From positions 1 through 64,000 of the forward strand of contig CBDDKU010000026.1 of the NCBI GenBank assembly GCA_965230375.1: a stretch of 64,000 nt of DNA, read 5' to 3'. Positions 19,209 through 29,500 of this stretch are shown here, piece after piece. Position 1 is the first letter of the stretch; every line of letters starts with the position of its first letter. The stretch is from CBDDKU01 sp965230375 (lineage in GTDB: Bacteria > Bacteroidota > Bacteroidia > Flavobacteriales_D > Cryomorphaceae). A program made the translations under genes and the position numbers. A model generated the notes under the pieces. That model was not told where the DNA came from. It worked only from the letters and a program-made list of their open reading frames with translations, and did no database searches.

Positions 19209-21710
19209 TTAGAATTGAATGTCGAAGCCGAGCAGGATACTGAAATTTTGTGTGCGCGGTAGCTCACGATAAGTCATACGCCATATAGCATCAACCCGAA
19301 TAAATTTAAAGATGTTCTCCACTCCCACATATGCTTCTGCAAACGGTCGATTATCGAATGAGTAGGTGAAGTCTGGAAGAAGCATTTCCTCTAAATTGGC
19401 ATCAGCGAAGTTTCCATATATGGCATTGACCCCGATAAGCTCACGCCATTTCAGCTTCTTAAAAAGCGGAATTTTATTGAAGAACAAACCTTCGAAATGA
19501 TGCTCGGCTCTCAATGAAATGTACTCATCGCTGACAAATTCGAAGAAATTCATCGTATTGAATGCCCGATTGTTTTGGAAGAAACTTTCGTTACCTGCAT
19601 GTACAAACTGCAAGGGATAAGGTATCCTATTCCATGTCTTTCCACCTTGAAGCGCATATCGCATTGTTCCAAATGGTCCCAAGGGAATTTTATCTGTTAC
19701 GCTCGCTGTCAACTTCTGGTATTCGTATTCACCCCCGAATACACCTTTCATACCAAAGTCAGCTCTCACATCAATTATCGGCCAGATGGAACCAAGACTT
19801 ATTCGGGTAAACTCTCCCTGAACGAAGTTTTCACGGTATGCAAAGCGCACTCCAACAGAAACCTCTGAAGAAGTGATGTATCCAAGATCTACAATCTCAA
19901 CTCCATCATCAACTGGTTTTGCTTGTTCAAACTCCCAGGCACCGCGGGCTGCCAAATCGCGATGACGATATTCTAAAAGGGTTGAGAAACCCGTAAACCA
20001 CTCGCGATCTGTGAAGATCTTAAACTCTTTGTTCAGGATCAGTCTGTCTTGGGGATTTCTGACAGTTAAAAAAGTAACAATATGATCTCTTCCGAAATAG
20101 TTGGGTACTTGACCGATTAGCTCAAGATCTTCCGAATAATAAGCACCCAATATGTGCCTCGGTTTTTTACTCAAGAAATACTGACCGCCTAGCATGTACT
20201 TAAAGCGCTTGTCCTTGGTACCATAGGCGACATAACCTTCTAATTGGAGATTGGTGCTAAACTCGTTGCTGGTGCGTAGACCAAATTTAGGCCGTAGCCC
20301 TTCAACATAATTATAACTCAAGAAGGTGAAAACTGGCCCATACTCTACCATACCACTCTCTTTGTACCCCTGGAAGAGAAAATTGACGATATCGATATAG
20401 GTTCTGAAACGAGGAACGGTCTTGAGACTATCTACCATGGTGTAAATGGCCTGCTGGTCAGTGGTAATCTCTTCGTGTCGAGCTCCTTCCCAATACGCTT
20501 CATTTTTTTCGTTTACCTCTGACTCTACCACCACATACTCGGCCCCACCATAGAAGCCATTTTCTTTCGGTTCGTTTATCACGAAATCGCGATAGGTGGT
20601 AAGTTTTTTAGCGTAGAAGCCCGTAGTAGTCTCTGCAATATTGATATCTGCCAGAATATTTTCTTCCACCAGCATCCAGACTTCATTTTCAACCTCTTGA
20701 TAATTGTGATGGACTTTGAGATCAGTAATAAAGTTGATATTGGCCGTTGGCAATATTTGGGCATCTACTTCTTTTACTGCGTAGGACGTGTCATTAATCC
20801 AAACATGTCCTTTGAATACTAGATCCATCTCATTCTTTGGAGTGAAGTTCAGCCTGTAACACCATTTTGAGTCGATGTACATACTATCGACTAATGCATA
20901 CTTATAGAATGCCGATCCATAGTTCGAGATTGGACTGATAAAGTTCTTTCCAAATATTCCAATAGAGTTGTCGTAAATATTGACATCGAGATACATCTGC
21001 CCTAAAAATTGCTGGATGCTAGCATTGTTTATCCCCGAAACTTTTGTGGCTTTGATTATTTCCTTCCTGCCCCGTGGCTGACGCTGATAGTAGTAATCTG
21101 AAACCGTTTCCGTGAGGAAAAAAGGGAGGGAGACTTTTTCGTTGGTAGAGTCGATCCGATCGAAGATAAACTCCATATCCTTCCAGAGCTTTCTCTCCAT
21201 AAACTTCTCACCGAGATTGTTCATGTCGAACTGGATCTTGTTATAGGTCTCGTACTCATAAGAGTCGAGCTTAGCTCTGTTATTTATAGGCTTGTTATTG
21301 ATGATCCGTTTCAACAGAACTTCAGCGGGATCTTCGAAGTCTTGGGCATTGATAACGACTTCGCCCAGACTAAAAGAACCCGGCTCCAAAAAGAAGTCAA
21401 TATCCTGAGCCTGATCCATTTTTACTTTAACCGTTTTGGGCTTATAACCCACAAAGGTGGCGGTAAGCGAATCTGAAGCATAATAGGTCTCAATCCGATA
21501 ATTACCATCAATATCTGTAGTGGTACCAGTCTTCGTGTTCTGGAAAGCAACGTTTACAAAAGGCAGTGGCTCTTTTGTTTCAGCATCGTAAACTGCTCCG
21601 GCTACTATTGTCTTCTGAGCAAATGAATCCAACCCAAAAAGAAGCGAAAAGGACAGGATTAATAAACCCCGCAGGCAAACACTATAGTTTTTAAATTGGT
21701 TGGAATTCAC
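19209..21710 (-). CDS. DUF5686 / carboxypeptidase-like regulatory-domain outer-membrane protein
   Basis: This 833-residue protein has a signal peptide (residues 1-31, ending SFAQ). A carboxypeptidase regulatory-like beta-sandwich follows at about 33-120, starting KTIVAGAVYDAETKEPLPFVNVAF. This domain is common at the N-terminus of Bacteroidota TonB receptors. There is no TonB plug. Instead a DUF5686-like region follows, and the C-terminal 400 residues have alternating beta strands ending FSILLGFDIQF, a typical barrel terminus. I infer an outer-membrane barrel. DUF5686 proteins have no established function. The gene sits just upstream of lptB. Confidence 0.85.
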   Translation of the reverse strand: MNSNQFKNYSVCLRGLLILSFSLLFGLDSFAQKTIVAGAVYDAETKEPLPFVNVAFQNTKTGTTTDIDGNYRIETYYASDSLTATFVGYKPKTVKVKMDQAQDIDFFLEPGSFSLGEVVINAQDFEDPAEVLLKRIINNKPINNRAKLDSYEYETYNKIQFDMNNLGEKFMERKLWKDMEFIFDRIDSTNEKVSLPFFLTETVSDYYYQRQPRGRKEIIKATKVSGINNASIQQFLGQMYLDVNIYDNSIGIFGKNFISPISNYGSAFYKYALVDSMYIDSKWCYRLNFTPKNEMDLVFKGHVWINDTSYAVKEVDAQILPTANINFITDLKVHHNYQEVENEVWMLVEENILADINIAETTTGFYAKKLTTYRDFVINEPKENGFYGGAEYVVVESEVNEKNEAYWEGARHEEITTDQQAIYTMVDSLKTVPRFRTYIDIVNFLFQGYKESGMVEYGPVFTFLSYNYVEGLRPKFGLRTSNEFSTNLQLEGYVAYGTKDKRFKYMLGGQYFLSKKPRHILGAYYSEDLELIGQVPNYFGRDHIVTFLTVRNPQDRLILNKEFKIFTDREWFTGFSTLLEYRHRDLAARGAWEFEQAKPVDDGVEIVDLGYITSSEVSVGVRFAYRENFVQGEFTRISLGSIWPIIDVRADFGMKGVFGGEYEYQKLTASVTDKIPLGPFGTMRYALQGGKTWNRIPYPLQFVHAGNESFFQNNRAFNTMNFFEFVSDEYISLRAEHHFEGLFFNKIPLFKKLKWRELIGVNAIYGNFADANLEEMLLPDFTYSFDNRPFAEAYVGVENIFKFIRVDAIWRMTYRELPRTQNFSILLGFDIQF

Positions 21711-21748
21711 TGTGTCAATCTCACCTTAAAACGCATTTACCCGAATCA

Positions 21749-22570
21749 TTATTCTCCTCTCTTGACAGCTTCTGATCGTTCCGATCGCTTCACGACTATA
21801 CGCGCTATGTGAATGCTTACTTCGTAGAGAACGAGTAAAGGTAAAGATACCAAAATTTGACTTGTGATATCGGGTGGGGTAATGATCGCCGAGAGTATTA
21901 AAACCCCAACAATAGCGTGTTTTCGGTATTGTTTAAGCGTCTTTGGAGTTACCAACCCGGCCTTCGCCAGAAAGAAGACTGCAATCGGCAATTGAAAAAC
22001 CAATCCACTAGCCAAGGTAGTTGTGGTAACGGTGGTAATAAAAGAGTTGAGCGTAATGCTGTTAGCCACCAAATCGCTGACCTGGTAATTCCCAAGAAAC
22101 TGAACGGATAGAGGAGCCACTGCATAATACCCAAACAAAATCCCCAGAGCGAAAAGCAGCGATGTGGCAAAAACCACTCCCGTAGCTGAACGCTTCTCCT
22201 TGTCTTTCAAGCCTGGCTGAATAAAGGACCAGATTTGATAGAAAACGAAAGGAAATGAAACTACAATTCCGGCTACCAACGACACTACAATATGGCTCGT
22301 AAACTGGCCACTCATACTTATGTTTTGGAGGTCAAATGTGTTTGTCACACATAGACTATCATCCATACCCAGAGCGCGTGATATATTGCACAATATGCGA
22401 TAGGTGATGAAATCGGGACTCTTAGGTGCTAATATGATTTTATCGAAAACCACTCCTTTGAAAATAAAAGCGGCGGTGGCACAAACAATAATTGCCAGAA
22501 ATGCACGTATTAACTTCCACCTCAATTCTTCAAGGTGCTCCAGAAATGACATCTCATTGGGGTTACTCAT
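21749..22570 (-). CDS. tatC: Sec-independent (twin-arginine) translocase subunit TatC
   Basis: This membrane protein of about 273 residues has the TatC N-terminal signature MSFLEHLEELRWKLIRA. Six hydrophobic helices and the conserved FPFVFYQIWSFIQPGLKDKEKR are also present. TatC is the receptor for twin-arginine signal peptides. The start chosen is MSNPNEMSFLEHL. The longest open frame begins 108 bases further upstream, adding an implausible polar extension. A loop of about 35 residues near residues 65-100 is longer than in E. coli TatC and contains two cysteines (ILCNISRALGMDDSLC), perhaps a disulfide. TatA/B are not seen nearby. Confidence 0.93.
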   Translation of the reverse strand: MSNPNEMSFLEHLEELRWKLIRAFLAIIVCATAAFIFKGVVFDKIILAPKSPDFITYRILCNISRALGMDDSLCVTNTFDLQNISMSGQFTSHIVVSLVAGIVVSFPFVFYQIWSFIQPGLKDKEKRSATGVVFATSLLFALGILFGYYAVAPLSVQFLGNYQVSDLVANSITLNSFITTVTTTTLASGLVFQLPIAVFFLAKAGLVTPKTLKQYRKHAIVGVLILSAIITPPDITSQILVSLPLLVLYEVSIHIARIVVKRSERSEAVKRGE

Positions 22571-22791
22571 GCTGAATGCAGAATAAAAATGAAGTGCAAA
22601 TCTAATCAAAAGGTGTTTGGATACGCTTGCATTAGTAACTTCACTTGCTCGATTCCGTAAGGATGTACGCAAAATCACGTCACTAGCAGAATTCGGTCGG
22701 GTATCGAGTTGTTATTCTGTATATATGTCGTATCTTAATTGAACAATACAAGGAAAACGAGCTCTCGTTCAGAGGGCATGACTGAGAAGAA

Positions 22792-24981
22792 ATGATTACC
22801 GATACATTGAAGCCAAAAGAGGCCCTTTCCAAATATTTCGGATTTTCAAGTTTTAAAGGCGAACAGGAAGAGATTGTACAAAGCGTGCTTGATGGTAAGC
22901 ACACCTTTGTCATTATGCCCACCGGTGGCGGTAAGTCACTGTGTTATCAATTGCCAGCGTTAATGATGCCGGGTACAGCCATTGTTGTATCTCCACTAAT
23001 CGCCTTGATGAAGAATCAAGTAGACGCTATCCGAGCTGTAAGTGCCAACGAAGGTGTAGCGCACTTTCTGAATTCATCTCTAAACAAGACTGAAATACAG
23101 CGTGTAAAAACTGATGTGAGCAATGGTGTGACCAAGCTCCTCTACATGGCGCCTGAAAGTTTGACAAAGCAAGATTACATCGACTTTCTCAAACAGACTG
23201 ATATTTCGTTCTTCGCTATTGATGAAGCTCACTGTATATCTGAGTGGGGTCACGATTTCAGACCAGAGTACCGAAGACTTAGAAATATAATTGAAGAAAT
23301 AAAATACGCGCCTATCATAGCTCTGACGGCTACCGCTACGGACAAGGTTCAGCAGGATATCCGCAAGAATCTGGGTATGACCGACGCTATGGTTTTCAAA
23401 GCATCTTTCAATCGGAGCAATCTCTACTACGAGGTGCGCCCGAAAAAGAATGTGACTAAAGAGATTATCAAATTTGTTCGCTCTAAGCCGGGAAAATCGG
23501 GAGTGGTATACTGCCTGAGCCGGAAGAAAGTAGAAGAAATTGCTGAAGCCCTACAAGTAAACGGGATAAAGGCATTACCCTACCATGCTGGGATGGATGC
23601 TCCAATGCGAAGTCGCCACCAGGACGCTTTTCTAAAAGAAGAAGTAGATGTCATAGTCGCTACTATAGCCTTTGGTATGGGTATTGACAAGCCCGATGTT
23701 CGTTTTGTAATTCACCATGATATACCTAAGAGTATTGAAAGCTACTACCAGGAGACTGGTAGAGCAGGGAGAGATGGCGGCGAAGGCCATTGTCTGGCTT
23801 ACTACAGTTACAAAGACATAGAAAAACTTGAAAAGTTTCTTCAGGGAAAGCACGTTTCCGAAATGGAAATTGGCCGTCAACTCTTGCAGGAAATTGTTTC
23901 ATACGCCGAAACTTCAATGTGTCGACGCAAATTCGTTCTCCACTATTTTGGCGAGTACTTCGACAGTGACAAATGTGGTGAAATGTGCGACAACTGCAGA
24001 CACCCCAAAGAGCAAACCGAAGGTAAGAACGAGGTGAAGCTTCTTTTGGAAACAATAATCGAAGCCAAAGAGCGACACAAAGCAAAACACATCATTAATA
24101 TTCTGACTGGAACTGAGACAGCTGAAATCAAAACATATAAGGATGATGAACTCAGTTTTTACGGAGCCGGAAAAGATTTCGATGCAAACCATTGGAACGC
24201 CGTAATCAGACAAGCTACAATACGTGGTCTCATTCGAAAAAACATCGAAACGTACGGTACATTAGAAGTGACCAAAGAAGGCCACAAGTTTATTGAGACT
24301 CCACATTCTTTTATGCTTCTCAAAGAGAATGACTATAGTGATGTAGATGACGTGAACGATGGGGCAGCTAGAGATGGAGCCCGCTCTGCAACGGATGCTA
24401 CCTTGTACAAAATGCTTGAAAGCCTTCGCAAACAGATAGCATCGAAAAAGAATTTGCCAGGCTTCGTCATTTTTCAAGACCCATCGCTACAGGAAATGGC
24501 TACTCAGTATCCTATAACAATGGATGAGTTGACCAATATTGTAGGTGTAGGAGCTGGAAAAGCAAGAAAATTCGGAAAGCCATTCATTGAGCTCATCGAG
24601 AAATACGTTGATGAAAACGACATTGAGCGTTTTCAAGACTTAGTGGTGAAATCAGTTGTAAACAAATCGGGATTGAAGGTTCACATAATCCAAAATGTGG
24701 ATCGAAAACTTCCTCTGGAAGATATCGCCAGTGCGAAAGGAAAGGAAGTGGATGATATCATCTCGGAAATTGAAGCCATCGTAAACTCGGGTACCAAAAT
24801 CGACATTAAGTATTATATCGACGACATGCTCGATGAAGACGAACAGGAAGAGATTTTCGACTATTTCATGGAAGCCGAAACCGATGGAATCGACGAAGCT
24901 TTTGAAGAATTTGACGAAGATTATACGCACGAGCAACTCAGGCTGATGCGTATCAAATTTATGAGTGAAGTGGCAAACTAA
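22792..24981 (+). CDS. recQ: ATP-dependent DNA helicase RecQ
   Basis: This 729-residue protein is a full RecQ helicase. Motif I is TGGGKS at 44-49 with SLCYQLPALM after it. The DEAH box is at 144-147. The helicase C domain includes YYQETGRAGRDGG. A zinc-binding RQC domain has cysteines ending CGEMCDNC near 395-402. An HRDC domain near 530-610 follows. A further acidic tail rich in Asp and Glu ends the protein. RecQ unwinds recombination intermediates and stalled forks. It is divergent from tatC, and its stop codon overlaps that of the converging amidohydrolase gene by 4 bases. Confidence 0.96.
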   Translation: MITDTLKPKEALSKYFGFSSFKGEQEEIVQSVLDGKHTFVIMPTGGGKSLCYQLPALMMPGTAIVVSPLIALMKNQVDAIRAVSANEGVAHFLNSSLNKTEIQRVKTDVSNGVTKLLYMAPESLTKQDYIDFLKQTDISFFAIDEAHCISEWGHDFRPEYRRLRNIIEEIKYAPIIALTATATDKVQQDIRKNLGMTDAMVFKASFNRSNLYYEVRPKKNVTKEIIKFVRSKPGKSGVVYCLSRKKVEEIAEALQVNGIKALPYHAGMDAPMRSRHQDAFLKEEVDVIVATIAFGMGIDKPDVRFVIHHDIPKSIESYYQETGRAGRDGGEGHCLAYYSYKDIEKLEKFLQGKHVSEMEIGRQLLQEIVSYAETSMCRRKFVLHYFGEYFDSDKCGEMCDNCRHPKEQTEGKNEVKLLLETIIEAKERHKAKHIINILTGTETAEIKTYKDDELSFYGAGKDFDANHWNAVIRQATIRGLIRKNIETYGTLEVTKEGHKFIETPHSFMLLKENDYSDVDDVNDGAARDGARSATDATLYKMLESLRKQIASKKNLPGFVIFQDPSLQEMATQYPITMDELTNIVGVGAGKARKFGKPFIELIEKYVDENDIERFQDLVVKSVVNKSGLKVHIIQNVDRKLPLEDIASAKGKEVDDIISEIEAIVNSGTKIDIKYYIDDMLDEDEQEEIFDYFMEAETDGIDEAFEEFDEDYTHEQLRLMRIKFMSEVAN

Positions 24982-26150
24982 GCTAGTTGTCTGGCTGCTA
25001 AAAGTGCCATTAAACTCGTTCCAATCACAAGAGATTCTTCATCTACATCGAATGTACTCGTGTGCAATGGTGCTCCTATGTTCTTCGCCTTATTTGAAGT
25101 GCCCAGCCTGTAAAAACATGCGGGGATTTCTTGAGCGAAGTAAGCGAAGTCTTCAGCTGTCATTCTTAAAGGTAGGTCATACACATTTTCAGCGCCAATT
25201 AGATCCACGGCTTGTTGTTTAGCCCAATTGGTCAGCTGATCATCATTTACAAGACAAGGATATCCTTTGCGAATTTCGACATTCCCAGTGGCTCCCATTG
25301 AGCTACAAAGGTCTCTGACAAGCGTTGTAATATGACCATGAAGTTCGGCTCTATGCTCTTCATTCATCGCACGCAGTGTTCCTTCCATTTTCACTGATTT
25401 AGGGATCACATTTGTCGCCCCCAGGCCTTCAAACTTACCAATTGTCAGCACCGTAGGAAAGTCTGGACGAGATCTTCGACTCACCATCTGCTGAAGGGCT
25501 ACCACTAGATGCGAACCAATCAAAATAGGGTCAACTGCTTTGTTTGGAAGCGCGGCATGCCCCCCTTTTCCTTCTACATGGATGTAGAGCTCATCAGCTG
25601 AAGCCATATACATTCCCGAACGAAACCCTACCCCACCTACTTCCATATCGGGAAATACATGCTGGCCAAAAATCAATTCCACATCGGGGTTTTTTAGTAC
25701 TCCATCTGCGATCATTAGTGAAGCCCCGCCAGGAATTTTCTCCTCTGCGGGTTGAAAGATAATTCGCACCACACCATTCAACTCGCTCTCCATTTTCTTC
25801 AAAACACCGGCAGCGCCAAGCATACAAGTGGTGTGTACATCATGTCCACATGCGTGCATGACCCCACTGTTTTTTGAAGCGTAGGAGACATCATTCTCCT
25901 CCTGAATTGGCAATGCATCCATATCTCCCCTTAAGGCGATAACCCGATCACCAGAACCGATTTCGGCAACCACACCGTGGCCACCGATATTGGTGCGATA
26001 GGATATACCCATTTCATCGAGCTTCTCACACACATAAGCAGCTGTCTTTTCTTCCTGAAAAGAAAGCTCAGGATTTGCGTGAATGTATCTACGCACATCC
26101 ACCAGCCAGTCTTTTTTACTAGCTACTTCTTCCCTAATAGTTTCTACCAT
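24978..26150 (-). CDS. M20-family amidohydrolase (N-acyl amino acid hydrolase-like)
   Basis: This 390-residue protein belongs to the M20D amidohydrolase group. Motifs include HANPELSFQEEKTAAYV, ALRGDMDALPI, HACGHDVHTTCMLGAA and FQPAEEKIPGGASLMI. The metal ligands are carried by GHDVH, the EE of PAEE, and the final SATF-like PLHTSTFDVDEESL. The enzymes hydrolyse N-acyl amino acids or aminoacyl conjugates, and the exact substrate cannot be set from sequence. There is no signal peptide, so it is probably cytoplasmic. It starts 2 bases after the TSUP transporter stops counterpart-wise, so they are adjacent minus-strand genes. Confidence 0.9.
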   Translation of the reverse strand: MVETIREEVASKKDWLVDVRRYIHANPELSFQEEKTAAYVCEKLDEMGISYRTNIGGHGVVAEIGSGDRVIALRGDMDALPIQEENDVSYASKNSGVMHACGHDVHTTCMLGAAGVLKKMESELNGVVRIIFQPAEEKIPGGASLMIADGVLKNPDVELIFGQHVFPDMEVGGVGFRSGMYMASADELYIHVEGKGGHAALPNKAVDPILIGSHLVVALQQMVSRRSRPDFPTVLTIGKFEGLGATNVIPKSVKMEGTLRAMNEEHRAELHGHITTLVRDLCSSMGATGNVEIRKGYPCLVNDDQLTNWAKQQAVDLIGAENVYDLPLRMTAEDFAYFAQEIPACFYRLGTSNKAKNIGAPLHTSTFDVDEESLVIGTSLMALLAARQLA

Positions 26151-26152
26151 AA

Positions 26153-26551
26153 TTATAGTTCGTTGAAGAAGGACTTATATGAAGATGCGATCATCCGCAA
26201 GGATACATATAGCATCAAAATGCCGAAAAAGAACTTTACCGCATTCGGTGATAGTCGGAGCGAAAGCTTAGATCCGAAGTAGCCTCCCACCACAAATGTT
26301 ACGGCAATGATGGCAGCGTAGGTCAGATTCATATTACCAGCTTTGTGATAGTTGTAGGCCGCTAGAATTCCGATGGGTGGAAGCATCAGCGCCAAGCTGG
26401 TTCCTTGTGCCGTGTGCTGCGGCAATCCGAGAAAGTAAATAAGTCCGGGAACGATAATGATGCCACCGCCGACACCAATAAATCCAGATAAAATCCCTGC
26501 CAGCATCCCGATACAGACCAGGATAAATACAGTAGATAAATCCATTTTCAT
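26153..26551 (-). CDS. half-size TSUP (TauE/SafE) family membrane transporter
   Basis: This 132-residue membrane protein has the TSUP repeat: GMLAGILSGFIGVGGGIIIVPGLIYFLGL near residues 15-43 and GTSLALMLP near 50-58. It has four hydrophobic helices. Classical TauE/SafE sulfite or sulfonate exporters are about 250 residues with two such repeats, so this is one repeat only. Its frame ends cleanly, and no second half is seen in another frame, since the next gene starts 2 bases later. Short TSUP proteins occur in other Bacteroidota and may work as dimers. The substrate is unknown. Confidence 0.82.
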   Translation of the reverse strand: MKMDLSTVFILVCIGMLAGILSGFIGVGGGIIIVPGLIYFLGLPQHTAQGTSLALMLPPIGILAAYNYHKAGNMNLTYAAIIAVTFVVGGYFGSKLSLRLSPNAVKFFFGILMLYVSLRMIASSYKSFFNEL

Positions 26552-26559
26552 GAGGGAGA

Positions 26560-29500
26560 TTAAAAGTCCATCGCTAAAGATAGATAAAATACGCGGTCAA
26601 GGACAACGCCATCATCTACACCCCACGCCCAATCAAGTCGGACAAAGTACCCAAGAAATCTACTCCGGATACCGAAGCCGTAACCATAAACCACTGGGTC
26701 TTTGTTGTTTTTGACAAGAATTTCGAGGTTACCAGTATTAATTGTCTGCCTGTTGAACTCGTTTTCATCCGAGTATGGATGTGGCCCCGTCCAGGCTGAA
26801 CCCATATCACCAAAGGCGATAATCTGGAAATTCTCAATTAAGTCGCTTTTAATCGGCTTGTTATACAAGTAGCTAAAAATCGGCCACCTGATTTCAGTGT
26901 TAATCACTGCGAAACTATTCCCATTCCGGCTATTGGCGTAAAACCCACGCATGGGGCTACCCCGTGTTTGGAACTTGTAATTTTGGTCGGGATCTAGTGG
27001 CAAGGAGTTGTCTTCTCTTGGACTTAACCAATCGTCGACACCACCGAGATAGTGAACCAACCGCTCTTTTCCGATAGATGAGCTACCAGCTACTCTGTTC
27101 GCCCAAACCAGATTTCGGTGTATTTTAGTATAGTGCCTGAAGTCCATACCAAAAACAATAAAGTCAGTGCTGAAATTCGTTGGGTCCTTATAATATTCCC
27201 CCCACACCTTCCATCGCATTCCACGACGAAGGTTTAGCCCCAAGTGAAGGGTGTTGTCAAAAACGAACTCTCCTTTTAAGCCGACGTAATGGTCTCGTGT
27301 ACTCGGGGTCTCTGCCGGTAGGCGATCTGTTGCCAGAGTGATTCGCTCATCTGTACGATAGATGAAAGACCCACGTACACTCAGCACTTCATTGAAAGGC
27401 CAGCTATAGCGCAATGCTCCTGAATATGTAACTGTTTCAAAAACAGAATTAAATCCTTGGCTTCCTCTCTGCTGTAATCTAAAAAGTTGGAGCCGTTTGT
27501 CCAGTCTTTTTGACAAATCCTGCCCCTGCAGCATAACCGTGTTATTATCGAGATTACCGGCTAACCTGAAGCCTCCAACTACTTTGTAGTCTTCGAGCAA
27601 GTCACTCGCTGCATATTGAATCAATCCGCTCAATCCGGGGTTGAGATTATCCAGCCCTGAAATAGGCTGATAGAACTCCGTCATGAACGAGTTATCTAAC
27701 TGTGCCAGAACTTTGTCAGTAGTAAAATTCGTGTTGTAGTTTCTAGCTCCAGGCAATGGTATTGTGTCCATTAAAATCGTGCCATCTGACTGCAACATGC
27801 TGTATGCCGATTCCGGTGATTCAGTTTCAGCAATGGTTATAGTCTCTTTTTGATACTCAAAGTCCTTTTCGCCTTCGAACTGGTAATCCGAAATAACAAC
27901 TTCACCTTGCTCCGGATTGGGTTTTGGGTCATCAAGTCTAATAGTCTCTAGCGTTTCAATTCCATCATCGACTTTGGTTTCTTCATCGTCTCTCGAAATT
28001 TTTGAAATCCCCTTTCCATCTTGAATGATCACATCGTCATCCATATCACCAACATAGAAATGATAACCATCTTCTGTGTAGGTCATGAAGCCATATTGTC
28101 GCTCGTTAGGTTGCGATGAGTAGTTGAGAATGTCTACGTTGTAATTGGTCAATGGACTCGCTGTCGTGAAATACCGGTAGTGAATTGTGGTATCTATTCG
28201 GCTAATTACACTATCGTAAGTGGCCACATATCGGTTGTATGTTCCATCATACATCCCTCTAAAACTATATCGAATACTATCGTATTGAAAAGGCTCGTAC
28301 TCGATGATGTTTGGCGTGTCTGTAATGCGCTCCAAATAAGGAGAACGCGATTCTAAATTGAAGGCATAGACATCCCTATTCTCCCTGAACACTTTTAGCT
28401 CTGGGCTAACTCGTAATGTATCATCAGGGCGCGTTGAAGTAAAGATCACCTTCTTACCATCTTTGGTGAAAGTCGGGTCAAAATCTCCGTAGTAATCGTT
28501 GGTCAGTCTTTCCTGTCTATTTCCGATGTTGTAATAGAGGTATAGATCGGTTTGACCATTGTCTACCCCAGAGAGTATAATCTGCTGCCCATTCGGACTG
28601 TACTCCATCGACAAAATCTTGTCTAGCTGAAAAAGCTCTCTTTTCGTCGTTTTCTTGTCTTCAAGGTTATAAGAACACAGCATCAATTTCCCTCGCCACT
28701 CCTGTATGTAAGACAATGCCTGTCCGGAAGGATGCCATTTGATAATTGGGAAACTATAGTCGACAATTCGCTCAAGGCGGTGCTCAGCTTTCAGAATTTT
28801 TTTTCGCTTTCCTGAAGCAATGTCGTAAATATAGATCCGGTATTGCCCCATGACATTGCTCACATAAGCCGCACTCATGCCGTCAGGGCTAATCTCAAAC
28901 TGGGTGTAGATCCTTTTTTTCTTGGTTTTGATCGGAAGCTCAACAAGCTCTATTGGCGCCTTCTGCACATCTCTAACCGCAAATTCCCCACGATAATATG
29001 CTACAAACTCTTTGGTGATGGTCTCCAAGGATTTACCCAAAACAAAGAGGAAACCACTCTCAACATTCCTGCTGACCTTAGACATGTATAGAATGTTCGG
29101 GAGTACATTTTCACCGTAAGTTTCTGCGACATAATTCCACAAGGCATATCCGGCAATATGAGCGTCTTGACCTTCTAATCGATTGAAATTATCATAGCTT
29201 CCGCTCATGATACCATGGCGAATTCTGCTATCGATGTTTCTTGGATAATTTCCCGAACTGTAAATGATCAACCCTTCGATATACCACTCGGGAAGGTTGA
29301 GAAGTGTCGAGTTTTTGATGACTTGGCGCCAATTACCACCGTACAGCATCTGATTTACCAAAACGCGTGCAAGACCATCTTTGACCTGTTGGGCAAACTC
29401 AATGTAATCACCATTGAAATAGACAAAAACTTTAGACCCGACGATTCGCGTTACTCCACCAATGTTGAATTGATCATCTCCGGTGATTCCAACATTGCTT

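Noticed and set aside
22571..22678. Upstream extension of tatC by 36 codons
   Set aside because: The family N-terminus begins at MSNPNEMSFLEHL; the extension is unlike TatC.
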